Positions 56,301 to 64,000 of a stretch of 64,000 nucleotides of DNA are shown in pieces (position 1 is the stretch's first letter; each line of letters starts with the position of its first letter). The DNA is from Nitzschia sp. DOCU1 (Eukaryota; Bacillariophyta; Bacillariophyceae; Bacillariales; Bacillariaceae). The notes beneath the pieces are model-generated. The model saw only the letters and a list, made by a program, of their open reading frames with translations, was not told where the DNA came from and ran no database searches. The translations under genes were made by a program, and so were the position numbers. The stretch spans positions 1,550,001 to 1,614,000 of the forward strand of contig OX595987.1 of NCBI GenBank assembly GCA_951394045.1, given 5' to 3'.

Positions 56301-56453
56301 TCTCTCTCTCATTTTGCCATTGGCGTTGCTTTCATGTCTCTGAATTTGTGCGACCAATGCTTTTCCTGATATTTGCTGTTGACAATGGGATGTCTTTCCT
56401 TCCGATCGAGACGAGCCTCTTTTTCGATAATTCGACTTGCCTCGGTCCCCCAT
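53322..56453 (-). CDS. Two-domain type II membrane glycosyltransferase (GT-A-like plus GT4-like)
   Basis: A single intronless frame of 1043 aa from the ATG at 56453. A basic N-tail of about 60 residues precedes one membrane anchor (WLRLGFTFGIALASLNLF). The first lumenal domain has VITIASWNKYGVVRTL, FIWYVADDG and YLDPDIWVGG, a DxD-type motif of GT-A enzymes. The second half, from about residue 640, is GT-B/GT4-like: IAWWFWELDRLP, EVWLPSQFV, FLFLVTFDFESFLERKNP and the donor-site CYVSLHRSEGYALNIVEAMLSGVPVIATN, cited here in part. Such fusions are common in bacterial polysaccharide clusters. It probably builds a surface glycan from the Golgi. The exact sugar and acceptor are unknown. Confidence 0.85.
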   Translation of the reverse strand: MGDRGKSNYRKRGSSRSEGKTSHCQQQISGKALVAQIQRHESNANGKMRERKNSRFVNQRLSFSTWLRLGFTFGIALASLNLFHGRTVGKDEFNSLSRRQLDEGIPILNNYITSSTLIQVNNTSVSDGNEQHPEEDLKTCVITIASWNKYGVVRTLFDTVKESNPQIGCFIWYVADDGVFPPEARAVKKVNQTDIRSATQQLFPLVTAGDMAAKLNEYSIKQAAFLLSADEFVAALKPFAFKYTFHVHGASSAIYLDPDIWVGGLLSEFNDRLMKKSGVFVQYTTKMTSEGSDDGNGGEHLTSSFDVGVVALSHRRSSLDALDRWVLHCQKGFVLSEDNTFQVAKECRYSFVSAIFEDSNDYYLIRDSKYMVLSWNLSETCAGLHLKDGRLYYLDALTQKDHPVSLFHFSGMSISDTGGHRAIITQDNTQYSAIDSPKSCEVFDAYMERLTKYFALEYRAIPYGFQHFANSSIEIEPWIRLRYADMIYVNPQKVEKDPKLLPDYRSPYNIVQQPRPRVSKALFHEWVHPDPFCPSLGKCQGSDRTAKYKLTYLEWLSSGPHHMSVNMEGRFYYSETMHSVWERRQDLQKDFPDPTGVNYKEYMDWFAMKAWKEGMVSSGMFRHWREIQDYHKSHHEEFHRNVTSMSEIGVNIFGWHLAVFGLAQAAVNVVKAVRSVDGDVAAIHQKEVYRKTHFRPESLPFPLSRSSSEAVNFLVVNPNLAGFIEKMIPNDVLQNKYNIAWWFWELDRLPRQWMSALANYDEVWLPSQFVLDAVLQSPGYDGTPLKLLPIPVELQDTSTPVDTRVLAESTAFQVPADAFLFLVTFDFESFLERKNPMAAIQAFRSAFPIAENPSHTRQLIVKSSGGSPEQHDELKNIAGGDPRIQFITSTVPEQELRALQRRADCYVSLHRSEGYALNIVEAMLSGVPVIATNYSGNVGFFEPLQEFMGTCQFAVPYELVKLTQNHGLYKKGNRWAEADQDFAVNAMKAVVQNNCKSQHGPKMAQAVADQFGLKAVGKKFQDLLAQSYPLIVAKQQRTSAHLG

Positions 56454-56857
56454 AGTACTGTACTGTAGGCTGGAATCAGAGAAAAAAATCGCAATGAATG
56501 TGGCCGCATTCAAAATATATATGGTTGCGAATAGTCTAATAAAAGGAGGTTGTTGTGACACCGTTGGCACGGGCGCGCGGACCGCTCAACTTTTTGACGT
56601 GGTATGCCGAGACATTTTGGCGCGCCACAGCTTGAAAAGGCGGGCAGACAGACAGACAGATAGAGTAGTCCGCAGAGTCGTCTTGTATCGATCGACAAGA
56701 GATCTTGGAGTTTCTTTTTGGCGGCACAAAGATCGGAGAACCAAAGCAATGACCGGATGGATTTTCTGTCGAAGGGCCACCAACTACCTTCCACCATTTT
56801 CATTCCCAACAAACCCAACACAAAAGCTGGAACTTTGGATCTTTGCTCTGTTTCAGA
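56454..56857. other. Divergent intergenic region
   Basis: About 400 bp between the glycosyltransferase (minus) and PDI (plus). It holds a short GACA repeat near 56646-56660. No gene is seen. Confidence 0.5.
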
Positions 56858-58301
56858 ATGACGGCTCTCGGTAGACTTTGTGTCATTCTGGCATTGTGCG
56901 CCCTTGCCAATTTTTCTTTGGCTCGTCTTTACGACAACAATCCCCATGTCGTTTCCTTCGACGAAGTGACCAAGTTTGAGACGGAAGTTGCTGGGGGCGA
57001 CTCTGTCTGGATGATCCAGTTCTTCTCCCCAAACGACCCTTCCAGTCAGGCCCTGGTGCCGGAGTTTTCGACTGTGGGAATGCTCACTCGTGGAATCCTT
57101 TTTGTGGGAGCAGTTGACGTGACCACCGACGCAGGGCAAGAAATCGCAGAAAACTATGGCGTGAGGATATCGGCTGGCCCCAAAATATTCTTCTTTGGAG
57201 ACGAGAAGAAGCCCAAGGAATTCAAGGGCAAGAATCATGCTCAGGATATCTTGCAAGAATTTGTCCAGGCGTCGGTTGGCGTCATAGGGGCCCGAGCTGA
57301 GCTCTCTGGCTCTTCCAAGCCGAAATTCACATCGTCGTCGTCGGGCGGCAGCAGTGGGTCATCGAAAGTGGTACAACTCACTACCGCCAACTTTCAGGAG
57401 CAAGTCCTGGATAATCCGCTGGTAGCATTGGTGACATGTAAGTGATTGATGGCGACGGATTCTTTTGCAGCCGATTTTGATGAGTCTGCTCTCACTTCGT
57501 TGCTGTGGTCGCTTGTCTATGCCGTATGGATCGTCAGTCGCCGCCCCTTGGTGCGGGCACTGCAAAAATCTACTGCCTGAATGGGAACAAGCGGCCAAGG
57601 CATTGGATGGAGAAGGAGCGTTTTTGGGTTGGGTGGATGCGACGGCAGAAACGGAACTTGCCCAAATCTACGGAGTGGACAGCTTCCCCACCATCAAGGT
57701 TTTCCCCGGAGGTACAGGCAAGACGCATGCCGATGCTATGGATTACAATAGTCACCGGACAGTGGAAGCTATTGTTCAAGCGGCTTTGGCAGAGGTAGAT
57801 CGTACAGGAGTGCCGAAACCGATTCCCGAGTTGACCTCTATTGAAGTACTTCATGAAAATTGTGCTGGTCAAAATCATATTTGTGTCCTCGCGGCACTCC
57901 CACACATTCTCGATAGTGGTGCGGATGGTCGAAATGCCTACATGGAAACATTTGCAAAAGCTGCCAAACAGTTTCGTGGTTCGGCGTTTTCCTTTCTTTG
58001 GTTTGAAGGAACGTCCCAGCCAATGTTGGAGCAAACTTTGGAAATGACCATGTTCCCCACTGTGGCTGCCTTCTCGATGGACAAGGAAGCATATGTTGTT
58101 ATGCGGACGTCTTTTACAGAAAAGAATGTTGCCTCCTTCCTACATGGCGTGACCAATGGTCGCCAACGAATCATCAAAGTTTCTTCGATGCCAGAAGTTG
58201 TGACCACCGTGCCCTGGGATGGATTGGACGCCGCTCCTATCGAGGAAGAGATGCCGCTGTGCGAAATCATGGGTAACTGTGACGAAGAAGGTGAATTGTA
58301 A
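56858..58301 (+). CDS. Protein disulfide isomerase, PDIA6/P5-like
   Basis: Exons 56858-57437 and 57538-58301 give 447 aa. A signal peptide (MTALGRLCVILALCALANFSLA) is followed by two thioredoxin folds and a b-type domain, the P5 order. The first fold has lost its active site: where WCGHC is expected it reads FFSPNDPSSQ. The second has the intact FAAPWCGHCKNLLPEW, formed across the splice junction (VALVT|FAAPW). A Ser/Gly linker joins the folds. The C-terminus is acidic and ends EGEL, not KDEL. It should work in the ER lumen on disulfide bonds. The first domain may serve only in binding. Confidence 0.92.
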
Positions 58302-58575
58302 AGCAAGAGCAAAAATGTTGTGACTGTAGGTCTACTATTATTTCGATCACGCCTTTCCCGCCACTAGTTTAAACTCTTTTTCCGAAAACGACTTTTATCG
58401 ACGAGCGGTATTGATTACTGTATTAGTATGAGCATGTAAACGTTTCAAAATGAATCTAGAGTAGACAATTACACTGGTGGTGTTGCTAATCTAGACTCTA
58501 TCGCAGCATTCACTTGCGATGGCGACAAAATAGGCGCCGATACGACTTGAGATTCCCATAGCGCGCCCAAGGTTT

Positions 58576-59751
58576 TCAAGAAAGAATGACGTGCGGGCAG
58601 GCCACCAGAAGTTCAAAGATGGTTCCCAAAGATTCCTTCTCGTCACCTGTCAGGAAGGCAGCAGCGAGTTGAAATGGAAGAAGTCCAGTCTCTTGGTCGC
58701 GACGCTGAAGTGCATCCGAATACGCCTCGACAAGGGATGAGAGCCCCTCCCCCCAGTTTCGCTGTCCAGACTTTATTGCCAAATGCAAAGGAAGGTTTCC
58801 GTTTGTATCAAGAAAACTTGCGGCTACTGGGAATGATGAGACAAGTACTTCGATGGGATCTCGAGATTCCCAGGGCCTCGGCTTGAAAGATTGTGGCGGC
58901 GGACGCGTCCGACCAACGTCCGGATTACGAGCCACCAAATGGAGTGGGAGGTTCCCTTCTTTGTCCAAAGTTGATACTTGTTCCGGGTAAAGACGGACAG
59001 CAATATCCAAGAAGGGAGAAATATCACCAAGAGTTGACAAATTCGACACCAAATCATGCAGTTTCAGAGCCTCCCCATGGTTTCGGATGTCTCTCCCTTC
59101 TGCTTTTGCCGCAGCCAAAAGGATTTTGATTCGGTCGATGAGATCCTTGATGGCTGGGTGGTCCATGCTGACATCGTCTCCGTTCTTGTCGCGGTCGACA
59201 ATGGCAGAGAAGACACTAATATTCTGGTTATTTCTCAGAAACTGATTCCAGACGACCTCCGCTGGCTTGGCCCCGTATTCATTGGCGGTAGTTGCCATGT
59301 CGATGTTGGCTTGAACCAAGGCCTCAAGAATGGCGAGCGGGGCTGTGTGTCGACATGCTAGATGCAAAGGCGACCCAACGTAGGGACTCTGCAACGAAGC
59401 GGCCGTCTTTCCCCCGCGCCGAATCAACAAAAGGACAGTCTCCTCGTCCCCTCCGTAGAGAATTGTCAAGTGCAACGGCGTCCAGCCTTCGGAATCTTGC
59501 GCAAACAGGGCTGCAGGATTAGCGTCAATCAACAATTCAATTAAATCCAGCGGGGCCCGATACAGACACACGAGGTGCATTGGCGTCAAGGCAGTCCCCT
59601 TTTGACCTCGGTAGTGAGCATCAGAAGGATAAGTTAGTGTTCGCAGCCTAGCGCCATCCCAATCTCGCCTTTTAATATGGCGAGTCAACGTTTTGGTGGG
59701 TGGACCCACCGAAAAATTGAATGGGTAGGGCATGGTGTCGTGCAACATCAT
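58576..59751 (-). CDS. Ankyrin-repeat protein
   Basis: A single exon of 391 aa from the ATG at 59751. Ankyrin units are visible: TPMHLVCLYRAPLDLIELLI, TPLHLTILYGGDEETVLLLI, SPLHLACRHTAPLAILEALV, then NLPLHLVARN and NLPLHLAIKSG after a longer charged insert at about residues 185-235. The repeats end in LLPFQLAAAFLTGDEKESL. No signal peptide, membrane segment or catalytic domain is seen. Diatoms have many such genes; the repeats bind proteins, but the partner is not evident. It converges on PDI with 274 bp between stops. Confidence 0.9.
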   Translation of the reverse strand: MMLHDTMPYPFNFSVGPPTKTLTRHIKRRDWDGARLRTLTYPSDAHYRGQKGTALTPMHLVCLYRAPLDLIELLIDANPAALFAQDSEGWTPLHLTILYGGDEETVLLLIRRGGKTAASLQSPYVGSPLHLACRHTAPLAILEALVQANIDMATTANEYGAKPAEVVWNQFLRNNQNISVFSAIVDRDKNGDDVSMDHPAIKDLIDRIKILLAAAKAEGRDIRNHGEALKLHDLVSNLSTLGDISPFLDIAVRLYPEQVSTLDKEGNLPLHLVARNPDVGRTRPPPQSFKPRPWESRDPIEVLVSSFPVAASFLDTNGNLPLHLAIKSGQRNWGEGLSSLVEAYSDALQRRDQETGLLPFQLAAAFLTGDEKESLGTIFELLVACPHVILS

Positions 59752-60355
59752 TGTCACTTAACCCTTCAATGGATCCTTTTCTTCCTAGAACGGAATTCAG
59801 AAGAAGAAAAACTAGATTGTCAGATTCCCTTTCAGAAATTGCCAAAGAGTTATAAACCACGATGTCTTCTGACCTGCCCGTACTGGGAATGCCTTGATCT
59901 ATGGCTGGCAACAAGCCTCTAAGGGTCTCAGTATTTGAGAAAAATCACCTTCAATGCCAGATGGATCCTTCGGAATGGCGATGACCGTATTTATGCGTAG
60001 TCTCGATCGGCAATCGCATCATCAAGACGTCGACGTTCGTTTTCGCAATTTGTTCTTTACGAAAAGATCGCACATGCCGGCCGGCGCGTGTCACAAGAAC
60101 TTTGAAATTCGGAATCTGGAATTTCAATATCGAAATAGAGATCGATGATTCGATTCATTCGACAGACAGGCAGGCAGAGACCATCGTACCGACCGTCCGT
60201 CGTCAGAATCATTCGCACCGGTCAACTTCGTTCACTTCCCTCCGTCCGACACCATCCAAAACGACCGAAAAAACAGCAGTTCAAGTTCCCCCCATGGCAT
60301 TGCGTATTTCCCCTTCTCGAGACTGCACCATAAAATAAAACAAAGAATTGAAGTA
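59752..60355. other. Divergent intergenic region
   Basis: About 600 bp between the ankyrin gene (minus) and ESF2/ABT1 (plus). ACCGACCGT lies at 60188-60196, about 160 bp before the ATG. Short frames only. Confidence 0.5.
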
Positions 60356-61295
60356 ATGGCAAAGAAACCGAGCAAAAATCAAAGAGGCACTGAAGAGGTC
60401 GATTCTGGCGACGAGTCTGTCCCTGAGCGGGCAACTGAGGACACTGATAATAGTGCGGAAGATGATAGCGTAGAAGATGGTTCTGAGGGGGGAGCAGAAC
60501 TGCACGACGATGATGACCAGTTACAAAATGACATCGCAGTTAAACCAAAGAAGATACACAAGCTTTCTTTGGAGGAAACGGAAGACTTCAACGCAAAGTT
60601 GAAAAAGCGCGGTGTCCTGTATATTGCCCGGATTCCCCCACGAATGACGCCGACAAAAGTCAAGGCCCTACTGTCCGAGTTTGCTGAAGTTACCCGTGTC
60701 TACCTGGTAGAAGAAGACCCAACCGTCCGCAAACGCCGAAAGAAAGAACATGGCAAATCAGGAGGCAAACGTTACGTCGAAGGATGGGTGGAAATGGCAA
60801 GCAAACGCAAGGCCAAACACATCGCGCAAAGTCTAAACAATACACCCATTTCTAATCACAAACGCAATCCTCATTATGGTACGTGGGATCGTTGGATGGA
60901 AGAGTTAGTTGAGGGAAACAGAAGTTAGACAATTTCGTGGCTTACAATAATGTCTTTTTGTTCCTAAAGGCGACTTGTGGAATTTGAAATACCTTCAGAA
61001 GTTCAAGTGGTCGCACCTGACAGAAAAGGTCGCGTACGAGCGGCGAGTGCGAGAGCAAAAGTTGCGTGTGGAAATGATGCAGGCACGACGCGAGAATGCT
61101 GCCTTTGTTCAAATGGTGGAAACTGGCAAGAAATTGGATAAGATTGAGGAACGCAAGCGGAAACGAGGCGAGAATGAGCCGGTTGTACTTGGCGATGAAA
61201 CGAAAAAGAAGCGCCAAAAGCACAAGCAAAAGAAAGTTCTACACGAAGGATCTGATAAAGCTGCAAAGCGTGTTCTGCTGGGAGGCCTCGTATGA
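60356..61295 (+). CDS. Pre-rRNA processing factor ESF2/ABT1
   Basis: Exons 60356-60878 and 60970-61295 give 282 aa. An acidic N-tail of about 75 residues precedes an [43 protein letters not shown] and [19 protein letters not shown]. The junction [21 protein letters not shown] restores the family's strongest signature, which in yeast Esf2 and human ABT1 lies after the RRM. A basic coiled-coil tail with [11 protein letters not shown] acts as a nucleolar signal. The family takes part in early 18S rRNA processing in the small-subunit processome. The intron is 91 nt (GTACGT donor). It converges on MTQ2 with 26 bp between stops. Confidence 0.92.
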
Positions 61296-61321
61296 GAGGA
61301 GAAAGGAGGTAACCCAGTTTT

Positions 61322-62074
61322 CTATTTTGGCTTGCGAGTTATTTTTTGAACGCTGAGATATTCATTTCGGGCCTTCCGTCGTACCAATGGCACCATATTC
61401 ATGCCAAGACCGTCAAATATTTTCGCCATTTCTTCTGGTTCGTTGTCATCTACTGTGATCAAATAACATAGTCCATGTTCCGAAAGCAGCTCGGCAATCT
61501 GCGGAATGGCACGATCCACCACCCTCCGTCCCCTTTCTCCTCCCGCCCAGCTCGCCTCGATTCCATTGCCAGCAACTTCGTCGTCGGGTGTCGGCACGTA
61601 GGGTGGATTGAAGATTATAGCATCTATCCGTTGTCGATATTCAGGGAGCAAGTCCGTTGCAAGGTCGCATTGTATCGTACGTAGATTTTTGATATTGTTT
61701 TCTATAGCCGTCTTCTGCGCGAATGCAAGTGCATTGAGATTGATATCGGTGGCTATAGGACTTGCAGATGGAAGCAGTTTGGAAAGATATACAATGGGCG
61801 CTCCCGAACCACATCCAATCTCCAGTATCGTTTTTAGGTTTGCTTCGTATGTGGCACGATTTTGCGTCCAGTCGACTTGCATTCCGTCCAGCAATAGATA
61901 AGTGTCGTCACTTGGTTCGTAAACATTATCAAAATCATTCAAAGAAGCATGGTTCATGGACGGCATTTCTGCTGTCGGTGCCTCTTTCGCTAGTTTTTCA
62001 GCTGCTTTGTCCAAGGCTTGCCAAGCGGACGAGGAACCACTCGTGGAAGAACGGAGAGGATGAAAATCAGTCAT
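61322..62074 (-). CDS. N6AMT1: eRF1 glutamine / protein methyltransferase MTQ2 (HEMK2, N6AMT1)
   Basis: A single exon of 250 aa. An N-terminal tail of about 45 residues rich in Ser and Ala precedes the class I methyltransferase fold: DNVYEPSDDTYLLLDGM (a signature of this family), motif I ILEIGCGSGAPIVYLS, ATDINLNALAFAQ and the catalytic IIFNPPYVPTPDDE. The EASWAGGERGRRVVDR segment also matches HEMK2. With TRM112 it methylates the Gln of the GGQ loop in release factor eRF1. TRM112 is encoded at 36680-37060. Specificity for eRF1 is from family knowledge. Confidence 0.93.
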   Translation of the reverse strand: MTDFHPLRSSTSGSSSAWQALDKAAEKLAKEAPTAEMPSMNHASLNDFDNVYEPSDDTYLLLDGMQVDWTQNRATYEANLKTILEIGCGSGAPIVYLSKLLPSASPIATDINLNALAFAQKTAIENNIKNLRTIQCDLATDLLPEYRQRIDAIIFNPPYVPTPDDEVAGNGIEASWAGGERGRRVVDRAIPQIAELLSEHGLCYLITVDDNEPEEMAKIFDGLGMNMVPLVRRKARNEYLSVQKITRKPK

Positions 62075-62642
62075 TCTTTTTCATGTAAACATCCAAACTT
62101 TAATTCACAGGACTTTTCACAGAGAGGGCTCGGGGGGTGTACTGTAGTTCCAAACGATGGAGGGTGAACTCGAGGAAGCTTTGATGGTCATCGTCGAAAA
62201 CTGATGATGAGCGGTCGAAAGAACGATCCGATGGTCGTCAAGGTCGTCGAGTCGGGCGGATCGGCCAGTCGTCGACGTTCGTCCGTCCATCCAAATTGAC
62301 GGGAGACGGGAAGACCTGATTCCAAGGATTTCGAGATTGTCGCGCGGCCTTCGAGGCCTCGACGGCCGCCTGCTTCCCCTTCGCCTTCGCCTCGCAATCC
62401 TCGGAGTCGGCAAAAGATCCGATGGATGCGCGCGCTCGTCGGTTCCTTCGTTCATGAACTTTCGAGACCGCCTTCCGACGACCATCGCCTCATCCCATCT
62501 TTCTCGACACCACGTCCGCGGGCGACGATCCAAAGGTGGAGAAGTTACAACTGCACTCTCTTCGTCGTCAGATTATTCTTTTCACAAACAAACAATCAAC
62601 GACTTTTGCCATTTTTGCCTAAGCTCAAACAATTACATCAAC
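62075..62642. other. Divergent intergenic region, GC-rich in the middle
   Basis: About 570 bp between MTQ2 (minus) and argininosuccinate lyase (plus). The centre (about 62220-62420) is GC-rich with many CG dinucleotides and supports several spurious frames. It presumably carries both promoters. Confidence 0.5.
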
Positions 62643-64000
62643 ATGACGAGCGAGAAACGTAAGTGATTCTGAAGCGGCAGCAATGGCAGGCCATGCATCT
62701 TCGATTTCTCACCTTGCCCCGTCGTTCATAATTCCTTGGATTCCATTCAGCTGCTGGAGACCGTGGTGGCCTTTTTGGAGCCGGCGGTCGCTTCAAGGGA
62801 GGAGTTGACCCCATCATGGAGAAATTCAATGAGAGTATCGGCTTTGACAAGAGGTAGGCAAATAATGACGACCATGGTCACTTGTAGTTTGGACCGACGA
62901 CCGATGTTTCTCATTTTTCTTTTTCTTTAAGAATGTGGGCCCAGGATATTCGTGGATCCATCGCCTACGCCAAAGCTATCGGAAAAGTGGGAATCATCAC
63001 CGACGAGGAGGTAAAGCTCCTGGTCGAAGGATTGGAGAAGGTTCAACAGGAATGGGCGGAAGGCAGATTCGAAATCAAGCCTGGTGACGAAGATATTCAC
63101 ACTGCGAATGAGCGTCGTCTGACCGAAATCATTGGAGCTACGGGTGGAAAGTTGCACACGGGGCGTTCCCGAAACGACCAGGTCGCCACGGATACGCGCT
63201 TGTGGACGGTCGAAGCCGAGCGTGATATTCTCAAGGATATGGCAACTCTCTTGGTTGTCGGTGCTAATTTTGCCAAGGAAAACATTGATGTTCTCATGGC
63301 TGGATACACGCATTTGCAGCCAGCGCAACCTATCCGATTTTCTCACTGGCTGTGCAGCCACTTGTCTCCCTTGATGCGCGATGCCCAACGACTGAAGGAA
63401 ATGATTCCTCGTGCCAACCAATGTCCTTTGGGATCTGGCGCACTCGCTGGAAATGCCTTTGGTGTCGACCGGGAGTTTCTGGCACAGGAACTAGGATTTG
63501 ATGGTGTCACCGCGAACTCACTCGACTCGGTCTGTGACCGGGATTTTGTAGTCGAATTTCTCATGTGGCACGCTTTGATGCTCACCCACATTAGTCAGTT
63601 TGCCGAGGATGTCATTATCAATAATTTGCTCAAGGGAATTGACATTGATGATGCCTATGCTACCGGATCCTCATTGATGCCTCAAAAGAAGAACCCTGAT
63701 GCCCTTGAGTTGCTTCGAGGAAAGGCCGGGATTGCTCTTGGCAGAGCAGTCGGAATGACCGCCACTCTCAAAGGCTTGCCTCGAGCGTACAACAAGGATT
63801 TGCAAGAAGACAAGGTTCCTCTGTTCGAAGCCGTCGATACTGTCAAGGACTGTCTAGCTATTGCCACAGGAGTCATTGCAACCATGAAGCCCAACCCTGA
63901 AATGTTGATGAAGGCCTTGAGCCCCGAAATGTTGGCTACCGACCTTGCCGACTACTTGGTCCGAAAAGGTGTGCCGTTCCGTGAGACACATCACATCAGC
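62643..64000 (+). CDS. ASL: Argininosuccinate lyase (3' end missing)
   Basis: Exons 62643-62658 (16 nt), 62751-62853 and 62932 to the window edge give the first about 395 aa of a family of about 460. The junctions give EKPAGD and DKRMWAQDI. Signatures include LFGAGGRFKGGVDP, EDIHTANERRL, KLHTGRSRNDQVATD, GYTHLQPAQPI and the fumarase/lyase motif TGSSLMPQKKNPD with the catalytic Ser. It splits argininosuccinate into arginine and fumarate in arginine synthesis and the diatom urea cycle. No targeting peptide is seen, so a cytosolic enzyme is likely. The frame is open at the last base. Confidence 0.95.

Noticed and set aside
56510..57256. 248-codon minus-strand frame over the PDI gene and its promoter
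   Set aside because: It is antisense to the clear PDI exon 1, starts at a non-ATG or weak site and has no domain.
62337..62666. 109-codon frame in the GC-rich region before ASL
   Set aside because: It crosses the ASL start and exon 1 donor; composition follows CG-rich promoter DNA.

Overview
The window looks like nuclear DNA of a pennate diatom, most consistent with Phaeodactylum tricornutum; the species is an inference. The grounds are a fucoxanthin-chlorophyll a/c protein gene whose signal peptide ends in the stramenopile plastid motif A-F-A-P, two further proteins with a signal peptide ending in A^F, short GT-AG introns of about 60-110 nt, tightly packed genes on both strands, and an unbroken eukaryotic housekeeping set. 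There are no rRNA, tRNA, insertion-sequence or CRISPR signals that I can support.

Layout. 0-13 kb: a DUF4954-like beta-helix protein (cut by the left edge), proteasome beta subunit PSMB2, a large plastid-type PPR protein, an ACAD10/11-type phosphotransferase, a small Cys-rich surface protein, Mediator subunit MED21 (which needs a 4-nt microexon) and mitochondrial ClpX. 13-23 kb: a Ser-rich protein, a membrane-anchored GNAT acetyltransferase (two open frames joined by a 60-nt intron), an NhaC-type Na+/H+ antiporter and a histidine phosphatase. 23-37 kb: a Ser-rich coiled-coil protein, RER1, methylcrotonyl-CoA carboxylase beta, ferroportin, the FCP gene, ribosomal protein P1, eIF2-alpha and TRM112. 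37-45 kb: two tandem GT64-like genes that have lost the metal-binding DxD motif, a tail-anchored protein, a mitochondrial MaoC hydratase, an intact GT64 glycosyltransferase and a second histidine phosphatase. 45-64 kb: plastid-targeted fructosamine-3-kinase, an ABC1/UbiB kinase, an apyrase, MED10, a two-domain glycosyltransferase, a PDI, an ankyrin protein, ESF2/ABT1, MTQ2/HEMK2 and argininosuccinate lyase (cut by the right edge).

Most genes stand in divergent or convergent pairs separated by 0.3-0.8 kb, with no operon logic. Two functional pairs share the window: MED10 with MED21, and TRM112 with its methyltransferase partner MTQ2. Exon boundaries were placed by hand from GT/AG signals, preserved reading frame and family alignment from memory; every spliced model given sums to a multiple of three.

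The best candidates for novelty are the 4-nt MED21 microexon, the tandem GT64-like pseudoenzyme pair with a 339-bp identical block (a gene-conversion signature), the GC-AG intron in the ABC1 kinase, the atypical C-terminus of ribosomal protein P1, and a recurring ACCGACCGT motif in intergenic DNA upstream of plus-strand genes.
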